Source of the DNA: Pseudorhodoplanes sp. | GTDB taxonomy: Bacteria; Pseudomonadota; Alphaproteobacteria; Rhizobiales; Xanthobacteraceae | NCBI GenBank assembly: GCA_022843165.1 | Contig: JALHOD010000005.1 | Coordinates: forward strand, 62,001-126,000 | DNA: 64,000 nucleotides | Reading direction: 5' to 3' | Part shown: piece after piece, positions 58,005 through 64,000 of the stretch | Position numbering within the stretch: the first letter of the stretch is position 1 | Layout: every line of letters begins with the position of its first letter | The notes under the pieces: model-generated | Database searches by the model: none | Told to the model about the DNA's origin: nothing | Seen by the model: the letters and a program-made list of their open reading frames with translations, nothing else | Made by a program: the position numbers and the translations under genes

Positions 58005-58514
58005 ATGAGATTCACAGCGTTAGCCCGGTTGTCGTGGGCCTCGTGCATCGCCGCAGCCTGTCTGGCATCGCCGCTGACGGCGGCCGCGCAGCAGCCGTCG
58101 GCCGCCGCGGTGACAGCCGCGACCGAGATCATCGACGCCAAGGGCTCGATGATTTTGTTCGAGCCGCTGGTTCCTGGCGTCATCGAGCAGGCAAAAAACG
58201 TGTTCATGCAGACCAGTCCGAACCTCTCCAAGGATCTCAATGAGGTCGCCGCGAATCTGCGCAAGCAACTGGCCTTGCGTCTGGGCAATCTGAAAACCGA
58301 GGCCGCCAAGGTTTATGCATCGCGCTTCACCGAGCAGGAACTCAAGGACATCGCGGCCTTCTACAAGACCCCGCTCGGCAAAAAGATGATTGAAGAGGAG
58401 CCCAAGGCCGTCGACGGCACGTTGCGCATGGCGCAGGACTGGGCCAACAAGTTGTCGGAGGAGGTCATGGGCCTGTTCCGGAGCGAAATGAAAAAGAAAG
58501 GGCACTCCATCTGA
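58005..58514 (+). CDS. Exported DUF2059-domain protein
   Basis: The 169-residue protein has a signal peptide (about 1-28, ending AAAQ) and a helical DUF2059 domain (YASRFTEQELKDIAAFYKTPLGKKMIEE, about 105-132). An AGGAGTT site precedes the ATG. It lies between rpiA and gor. The domain is common in proteobacterial periplasmic proteins of unknown role. No catalytic motif is evident. Confidence 0.88.
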   Translation: MRFTALARLSWASCIAAACLASPLTAAAQQPSAAAVTAATEIIDAKGSMILFEPLVPGVIEQAKNVFMQTSPNLSKDLNEVAANLRKQLALRLGNLKTEAAKVYASRFTEQELKDIAAFYKTPLGKKMIEEEPKAVDGTLRMAQDWANKLSEEVMGLFRSEMKKKGHSI

Positions 58515-58553
58515 TGGAGCGCGCAGACAAGCGCTCTTTCGGAGCACCGGGCC

Positions 58554-59939
58554 ATGGCTGAGCGCGACGTCGACTTGTTCGTGATTGGCGGAGGGTCGGG
58601 CGGCGTGCGCGCGGCGCGCATCGCGGCGAGTCATGGCGCGCGCGTGATGGTTGCCGAGGAATACCGGGTCGGCGGCACCTGTGTCATCCGCGGCTGCGTG
58701 CCGAAGAAGCTTCTGGTCTATGCGTCGCGTTATGCCGATGAATTCGAGGATGCCGCGGGCTATGGCTGGACCGTCCCGGAGCCGTCATTCGACTGGCCGA
58801 CGCTGATCGCCAACAAGGATCGCGAGATTGCGCGGCTGGAGGCGGCCTATGCCGCCAATCTCGAGCGCTCCAAGGTCGAGATCGTCAAGAGCCGCGCCGT
58901 GCTCGAAGGCCCGCATGAGGTGCGCCTTCTCGCCACCAATGACCTCGTGCGTGCGCGGCATGTCCTGATCGCGACCGGTGGCTGGCCGCATCCCGGCGCC
59001 GAGATCGCGGGCATCGAGCATGTCATCTCCTCGAACGAGGCGTTCGATCTGAAGGAATTCCCCAAGCGCATTCTCATTCAAGGCGGCGGCTATATCGCCG
59101 TCGAATTCGCCGGAATTTTCAACGGTCTCGGGTCCGAGGTGACTCTGGTCTATCGCAAGGACAACATCCTGCGCGGATTCGACGATGACGTCCGCGAGCA
59201 TCTGCGCGCCGAGATGACCAAGCGCGGCATAAAGATTGTCACGCATAACATCGTGGAGTCAGTCGAAAAGGTCGATCACGGCCTATGCGTCAGCTTGTCG
59301 GATCATGAATCCCTGACTGTCGACCAGGTCATGTTCGCGACCGGCCGCCGTCCGAATGTCGCCGGGCTTGGTCTCGACAAGGCCGGCGTGCATTTGAATG
59401 ACAAGGGCGCGATCAAGGTGGACGCGTACTCACGGACGACTGTCCCGCACATCTACGCGGTCGGAGACGTGACCGATCGTGTGAATCTCACGCCGGTGGC
59501 CATCCGCGAGGGCCATGCCTTCGCCGATACCGTGTTCGGCGGGAAGGACATCAAGGTCGATCACAGCGATATACCGACCGCGGTCTTCTCCGAGCCGGAG
59601 GTCGGGGTGATCGGCCTGACCGAAGCCGAGGCCCGCAATCGGTTCGACCGGGTGGACATCTACAAGACCAGTTTCCGGGCGATGAAATACACGGTCGCGG
59701 CGCGCGACACGCGGTCGTTCTTCAAATTGGTGGTGGACGGCACGACCGACCGGGTCGTCGGCTGCCATATCGTCGGCCCGGAGGCCGGAGAAATGATCCA
59801 GCTCGTCGGCATCGCCGTTAAAATGAAGGCCACCAAGGCCGATTTCGACGCGGTCATGGCGGTGCATCCGACCGCCGCGGAAGAACTCGTGACCCTGCGG
59901 GAAAAGGCCGCCAGCTACGTCCGGGAAGCAGCGGAATAG
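58554..59939 (+). CDS. gor: Glutathione-disulfide reductase
   Basis: The 461-residue flavoprotein has an FAD-binding [18 protein letters not shown], the redox disulfide [13 protein letters not shown] (Cys43 and Cys48), an NAD(P) domain [17 protein letters not shown], and the C-terminal catalytic His in [13 protein letters not shown]. It regenerates glutathione with NADPH. It is the third gene of the presumed rpiA operon, 39 bases after the DUF2059 gene. Confidence 0.94.
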   Translation: MAERDVDLFVIGGGSGGVRAARIAASHGARVMVAEEYRVGGTCVIRGCVPKKLLVYASRYADEFEDAAGYGWTVPEPSFDWPTLIANKDREIARLEAAYAANLERSKVEIVKSRAVLEGPHEVRLLATNDLVRARHVLIATGGWPHPGAEIAGIEHVISSNEAFDLKEFPKRILIQGGGYIAVEFAGIFNGLGSEVTLVYRKDNILRGFDDDVREHLRAEMTKRGIKIVTHNIVESVEKVDHGLCVSLSDHESLTVDQVMFATGRRPNVAGLGLDKAGVHLNDKGAIKVDAYSRTTVPHIYAVGDVTDRVNLTPVAIREGHAFADTVFGGKDIKVDHSDIPTAVFSEPEVGVIGLTEAEARNRFDRVDIYKTSFRAMKYTVAARDTRSFFKLVVDGTTDRVVGCHIVGPEAGEMIQLVGIAVKMKATKADFDAVMAVHPTAAEELVTLREKAASYVREAAE

Positions 59940-60052
59940 GGCCATTTCCGGCCGTGGCCGCGGTTATGGCCATATCGGCCGAGGGCCGCTATAACCCCGC
60001 CCATTCAAGCAAAGGCGGCCTGTCCACCAGGGCTGGCCGCGAGGAGTGTGTG

Positions 60053-61441
60053 GTGCCTGAGCGTTGGAAACCCGATAGCTGGCGGACAAAACCGGTCGTC
60101 CAGGTCCCGGATTATCCGGACAAGGCCGCCTTGGCCGCGGTCGAGAAGCAGCTTGCGACGTTTCCGCCGCTGGTTTTTGCCGGCGAGGCCCGCAGCCTGA
60201 AAAAGGCTTTGGCGGGCGTTGCCGCCGGCGACGCGTTCCTGTTGCAGGGCGGCGATTGCGCCGAAAGCTTTGCCGAGCACGGCGCCAACAATATCCGCGA
60301 CTTTTTCCGCGTCTTCCTGCAGATGGCGGTGGTGCTCACCTTTGCCGGCGGCTCGCCGGTGGTGAAGGTCGGTCGCATCGCCGGGCAATTCGCCAAGCCG
60401 CGCTCTTCGCCGACCGAAAAGAAGAACGGCGTCGAACTGCCGAGCTATCGCGGCGACATCATCAACGGCATCGATTTCACGCCGGAAGCCCGCATTCCCG
60501 ATCCGCGCCGGCAGATCGAGGCCTATCGGCAATCGGCCGCAACGCTGAATCTGCTGCGCGCCTTCGCGCATGGCGGCTACGCCAATCTCGGCAGCGTGCA
60601 TCAATGGATGCTCGGCTTCGTGAAGGATTCACCGCAGGCCCGCCGCTATCAGGAACTCGCCGACCGCATCTCGGAAGCTCTTGGCTTCATGCGTGCCTGC
60701 GGTCTCGATCTGGAAAGCCATCCGGAATTGCGGACGACCGATCTGTACACCAGCCACGAGGCGCTGCTGCTTGGCTTCGAGGAAGCCATGACGCGCGTCG
60801 ATTCCACCTCGGGCGATTGGTACGCGACCTCCGGTCACATGGTCTGGATCGGCGACCGGACCCGCCAGCCGGATCACGCCCATGTCGAATATTGCCGCGG
60901 CATCAAGAATCCGATCGGTCTGAAATGCGGACCGTCATTGAAACCGGATGAATTGCTGAAGCTGATCGACATTCTCAATCCCGACAACGAACCGGGCCGC
61001 ATGACCCTGATCGGACGCTTCGGCAGTGACAAGGTCGGCGAACATCTGCCGGCACTGATCCGTGCGGTGAAGCGCGAAGGCAAGGTCGTGGTCTGGTCCT
61101 GCGATCCGATGCACGGCAACACCATCACCGCCGCCTCCGGCTACAAGACCCGGCCGTTCGACCGCATCCTGTCCGAGGTGAAGGATTTCTTCGGCGTGCA
61201 CCAGGCCGAAGGCACCTTTGCCGGCGGCGTGCATCTCGAAATGACCGGCCAGGACGTAACCGAATGCACGGGCGGCGCACGGGCGATCAGCGATGCCGAT
61301 CTCAACGACCGTTATCACACCTTCTGCGATCCGCGCCTGAATGCCGAGCAGTCGATCGACATGGCTTTCCTGGTGGCGGAACTCCTGAAGAAAGAGCGGA
61401 TCGCCAAGGACAAGCCGCTGCCGGCGGTGGCCGCACTCTAG
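60053..61441 (+). CDS. Class II 3-deoxy-7-phosphoheptulonate (DAHP) synthase
   Basis: The 462-residue plant-type DAHP synthase has the blocks [45 protein letters not shown] and [11 protein letters not shown]. It catalyses the first step of the shikimate pathway. Two GTG codons are adjacent; 60053 is preferred because GAGGAG (60041-60046) is six bases before it and the normal N-terminus is [11 protein letters not shown]-like. A 113-bp gap separates it from gor. Confidence 0.93.
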   Translation: MPERWKPDSWRTKPVVQVPDYPDKAALAAVEKQLATFPPLVFAGEARSLKKALAGVAAGDAFLLQGGDCAESFAEHGANNIRDFFRVFLQMAVVLTFAGGSPVVKVGRIAGQFAKPRSSPTEKKNGVELPSYRGDIINGIDFTPEARIPDPRRQIEAYRQSAATLNLLRAFAHGGYANLGSVHQWMLGFVKDSPQARRYQELADRISEALGFMRACGLDLESHPELRTTDLYTSHEALLLGFEEAMTRVDSTSGDWYATSGHMVWIGDRTRQPDHAHVEYCRGIKNPIGLKCGPSLKPDELLKLIDILNPDNEPGRMTLIGRFGSDKVGEHLPALIRAVKREGKVVVWSCDPMHGNTITAASGYKTRPFDRILSEVKDFFGVHQAEGTFAGGVHLEMTGQDVTECTGGARAISDADLNDRYHTFCDPRLNAEQSIDMAFLVAELLKKERIAKDKPLPAVAAL

Positions 61442-61586
61442 CGCGCGCACCCGATTTACGGCGCATTAACGCTCGCTGCTGACCCTGCGTTAACGCTGCG
61501 GTCAATGCGCCGCTGCGGGCCGTCGCGCCGGCAATGAATTGAAAGCAATTTGATTCAAATTTTACGCGCCTGGACGGGAGGCGCGT

Positions 61587-62651
61587 GTGGTGCGTGGAAG
61601 TGCGTTGTTTGGTGCGGCTTTATTGGCGATGGCGGCGGTGAATGCGCCGGCGCATGCTGCCGATCATGCCGATCCGCAATGGCCGAATATTCCGGGCGAT
61701 CCCGGCTATGTTGCCGGCAAGACAGGCACTCCGCGCTGGCCCAGCCTGCCGAAGCAGCGCGAGGTGTCGTCATTCACAAGCGAATTCGGGCTGCGCTACT
61801 GGTACAGCTGGGGCGAGACCCAGAAAGATCTCTATGGCATCTCCGGCGCCTATATGGTGTCGCGCCTGACCTATGACGGCCTGAACGGGCATTCCGGCGA
61901 AGCCTTCGGGCGTCTCGACCACACCAGCGGATTTTTCCTGAAGGGCTATGCCGGCGGCGGCATTCTGCCCAACGGTTCGCTGAACGACGAAGACTTTCCG
62001 CCTGCGATCACGCCTTATTCCAGCACGGACAGCAAGCAGCGCGAGGGCCATCTGGCCTATGCCAGCATCGATGCCGGCTTCAATCTGCTGCGCCAGCAGG
62101 ATTTCCGGCTCGGCATTTTCGGCGGTTATCACTATCTCGAAGACAAGGTCAGCGCCTATGGCTGCCAGCAGCTCGCGAGCAATCCGAGCGTATGCGCGGG
62201 GGGCATTGCCGATTCCGTTCTTGTGATCTCGCAGAACAACCGCTGGCAGTCGGTGCGCGTCGGTGCCGACGTCGACATCAAGCTCTCGGATCGCCTGATG
62301 CTGCGGCTCGATGCGGCCTATCTGCCTTATGTCCGTCTGAGCGGCACGGATTTTCACTGGCTGCGCATCGGCAATGCGCCCGGCGATTTCACCGGCGGCA
62401 TCCCCGAGGACGGCACGGGGCAGGGCTATCAGCTCGAGGCCGTCCTGTCCTACGCCTACAGCCCCAACGTCAGTTTCGGCATCGGCGGGCGCTACTGGAA
62501 CATGAAAACCAGCGGTCACAGCCATTTCGAAAACCGCGTTGTCGGCGTCAACACCGCGCAGCAGCCGGTCGACTGGAAGACCGAACATATGGGCGTGTTC
62601 GTCCAGGGGGCTTTCAAGTTCGGCCCCTATGTGACATCGCGCTCGTTCTGA
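61587..62651 (+). CDS. Outer-membrane beta-barrel protein (omptin/Pom-like fold, family uncertain)
   Basis: The 354-residue protein has a signal peptide (about 1-25, ending AHAAD) and a barrel-like sequence of alternating aromatic strands. Examples are SEFGLRYWYSWGETQKDLY, GFFLKGYAGGG and SVRVGADVDIKLSDRLMLRLDAAYLPY, with terminal Phe as in outer-membrane proteins. The layout recalls the omptin-like or Protochlamydia outer-membrane protein group, but I cannot place the omptin catalytic residues. GTG 61587 or 61590 is the start, with GGGAGG just upstream. A cysteine pair in an external loop may form a disulfide. Confidence 0.75.
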   Translation: MVRGSALFGAALLAMAAVNAPAHAADHADPQWPNIPGDPGYVAGKTGTPRWPSLPKQREVSSFTSEFGLRYWYSWGETQKDLYGISGAYMVSRLTYDGLNGHSGEAFGRLDHTSGFFLKGYAGGGILPNGSLNDEDFPPAITPYSSTDSKQREGHLAYASIDAGFNLLRQQDFRLGIFGGYHYLEDKVSAYGCQQLASNPSVCAGGIADSVLVISQNNRWQSVRVGADVDIKLSDRLMLRLDAAYLPYVRLSGTDFHWLRIGNAPGDFTGGIPEDGTGQGYQLEAVLSYAYSPNVSFGIGGRYWNMKTSGHSHFENRVVGVNTAQQPVDWKTEHMGVFVQGAFKFGPYVTSRSF

Positions 62652-62686
62652 TCTAGACCTTCCGCCGTCACAATCCGGGTCTCGAC

Positions 62687-63043
62687 GTGCAGCGTATTCT
62701 GCGGGCCACCATCCACACTCTGAACGGACTGCGCGCGGTGATCGCGAGCGAGGCGGCTTTCCGCCAGGAACTGGTCGTGCTGGGGGTGTCGGTGCCGCTG
62801 GCGTTTTTCGTGGCGACCGACAACTGGAAACGGCTGGCTCTGGTCTGTCTGGTCTTGCTTGTCATGATCGTAGAACTGCTCAATACAGCGATCGAGAAGC
62901 TGGCCGACCGGGTGACCCTGGAGCACGATCCGATGATCGGCCGGGTCAAGGATATGGGCTCGGCCGCCGTGGGCTTGAGCCTTCTGGTGGCCGGCCTGTT
63001 CTGGCTTCTGGCGCTCTGGGAGCGCATTTCAGCCTTTCTCTAG
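62687..63043 (+). CDS. dgkA: Diacylglycerol kinase (DgkA)
   Basis: The 118-residue three-helix membrane protein has the DgkA signature MIVELLNTAIEKLADRVTLEHDPMIGRVKDMGSAAVGL, including the catalytic Glu and the metal-binding residues. It phosphorylates diacylglycerol for lipid recycling. The start is GTG 62687, 35 bases after the barrel gene. nadE follows 53 bases later on the same strand. Confidence 0.93.
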   Translation: MQRILRATIHTLNGLRAVIASEAAFRQELVVLGVSVPLAFFVATDNWKRLALVCLVLLVMIVELLNTAIEKLADRVTLEHDPMIGRVKDMGSAAVGLSLLVAGLFWLLALWERISAFL

Positions 63044-63096
63044 GCGCCGCCGCATCGCATTGCGGCCCGGCCGTCCCTCGCGCTAGACCATCAATC

Positions 63097-64000
63097 ATGA
63101 CCCAGCGGCCCGCCGACCGTCTCGCCATTGCCCTTGCGCAGCTCAACCCCGTGGTCGGGGATGTGGCGGGCAATGCCGACAAATTGCGCCGGGCGCGCGC
63201 CGCGGCCGCGGGCGAGGGGGCCGATCTCGTGATCGTCCCCGAATTGTTCCTGGCCGGTTATCCCCCGGAGGATCTGGTGCTCAAGCCCGCCTTCCAGGCG
63301 GCGTGCCGGGCCGAGACCGAAAAACTGGCGCGGGACACCGCCGATGGCGGCCCCGCCCTCGTTGTCGGCACCCCATGGCTGGAGAACGGCAAGCTCTACA
63401 ATGCGGTCGCCCTGCTGGATGGCGGCCGGATTGCCGGCCTGCGCTTCAAGGTCGATCTGCCGAATTACGGCGTGTTCGACGAGAAGCGCGTCTTCACGCC
63501 GGGACCGCTGCCGGGGCCGGTCAGCTTCCGCGGCGTGCGGCTCGGCATTCCGATCTGCGAGGATATCTGGGGACCAGAGCCGGTCGAATGCATCCATGAA
63601 ACCGGCGGCGAAATCCTGCTGGTGCCGAACGGTTCGCCCTATCGCCGCGGCGTCGTCGACCAGCGCTTGAGCGTGGCGGTCGCGCGGGTGACGGAAACCG
63701 GATTGCCTCTGGTCTATCTCAACCAGGTGGGCGGACAGGACGAACTGGTGTTCGAAGGCGCGTCCTTCGTCCTGAACGGCGACGGATCGCTGGCGGCGCA
63801 GCTTCCCGCCTTTGCGGAGGCGATCGTCACCACGCATTGGACGCGCACGGCGGAAGGCTGGCGTTGCGCGCCCGGTCCGGTCGCCGCAATCGAGCCGCAG
63901 GAAAAGTCCGACTACACCGCCTGCGTTCTGGGACTGCGCGACTATGTGACCAAGAACGGTTTCCCCGGCGTGGTGCTCGGGCTGTCGGGCGGCGTGGATT
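63097..64000 (+). CDS. nadE: Glutamine-dependent NAD+ synthetase, N-terminal part (truncated by window)
   Basis: The visible 301 codons cover the glutaminase (CN-hydrolase) domain with triad Glu49 (VPELFLAGYPPED), Lys118 (LRFKVDLPNYGVFDEKR) and Cys154 (PICEDIW). It then enters the ammonia-ligase domain, with the ATP loop LGLSGGVD at the window edge. It makes NAD from deamido-NAD using glutamine. The gene continues beyond base 64000. The ATG at 63097 matches the family start ahead of RLAIALAQLNPVVGD. Confidence 0.94.
   Translation, partial: MTQRPADRLAIALAQLNPVVGDVAGNADKLRRARAAAAGEGADLVIVPELFLAGYPPEDLVLKPAFQAACRAETEKLARDTADGGPALVVGTPWLENGKLYNAVALLDGGRIAGLRFKVDLPNYGVFDEKRVFTPGPLPGPVSFRGVRLGIPICEDIWGPEPVECIHETGGEILLVPNGSPYRRGVVDQRLSVAVARVTETGLPLVYLNQVGGQDELVFEGASFVLNGDGSLAAQLPAFAEAIVTTHWTRTAEGWRCAPGPVAAIEPQEKSDYTACVLGLRDYVTKNGFPGVVLGLSGGVD

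Overview
The window is high-GC chromosomal DNA from an alphaproteobacterium, most likely order Hyphomicrobiales (Rhizobiales), near the Bradyrhizobiaceae/Xanthobacteraceae. The support is the block feuN-feuP-feuQ ... ccmI-ccmE-ccmF-ccmH-degP-two-component pair-glnE, the imuA-imuB-dnaE2 cassette with an alphaproteobacterial GTTC-N7-GTTC SOS box, PleC/PdhS-type histidine kinases, class II DAHP synthase, and secreted caspase-like proteins. No species call is possible from sequence alone. The window opens inside one gene (baseplate protein) and closes inside another (nadE).

Region by region. 1-5.3 kb: the 3' end of a gene-transfer-agent or prophage-like tail cluster (baseplate C-terminus, DUF2793/beta-helix fibre-like protein, small alpha/beta hydrolase, a 32-residue membrane peptide, GH108 endolysin, 3TM holin). 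5.4-7.8 kb: FeuN/FeuP/FeuQ-like signalling operon. 7.9-9.9 kb: glycine-zipper lipoprotein and an unrecognised 471-residue protein. 9.9-14.0 kb: cytochrome c maturation operon ccmIEFH. 14.2-21.0 kb: DegP protease, an OmpR-type regulator, its kinase and GlnE. 21.0-26.2 kb: PAS histidine kinase and PepN on the minus strand. 26.4-28.8 kb: orphan Bug solute-binding protein and a long cation diffusion facilitator. 29.0-34.6 kb: SOS mutagenesis cassette. 34.7-39.9 kb: DusA, TSUP permease, membrane retropepsin, DUF1289 protein, PleC-like kinase, GST. 40.0-43.4 kb: two tandem exported caspase-family proteins. 43.4-46.2 kb: beta-hydroxyacid dehydrogenase, Mrp ATPase, small membrane protein. 46.4-51.1 kb: TRAP transporter with two tandem paralogous binding proteins facing convergent dctQM. 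51.3-53.5 kb: MoaA, DUF971 protein, L,D-transpeptidase.

53.7-55.7 kb: a clear compositional break. An intact tRNA-Val(CAC) lies at 55602-55676 (minus strand). A mutated direct copy of its 3' half lies at 53683-53728. Between them is about 1.9 kb of lower-GC DNA carrying a CBS-BON protein and a start-less coding fragment, with no integrase. I read this as the decayed remnant of a tRNA-integrated element.

55.8-64 kb returns to core genes: proline/alanine-rich lipoprotein, gph, rpiA, DUF2059 protein, gor, class II DAHP synthase, an outer-membrane barrel, dgkA and the start of nadE.

Functional themes are envelope signalling and envelope quality control (FeuNPQ, DegP, lipoproteins, LdtA-type enzyme), cytochrome c assembly, DNA-damage mutagenesis, carboxylate uptake (TRAP, Bug) and pentose-phosphate/redox metabolism. 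No CRISPR array, rRNA or IS element was seen. Almost all very long antisense ORFs are high-GC shadows. All identifications are by reading motifs and recalled family features; no database search was run.
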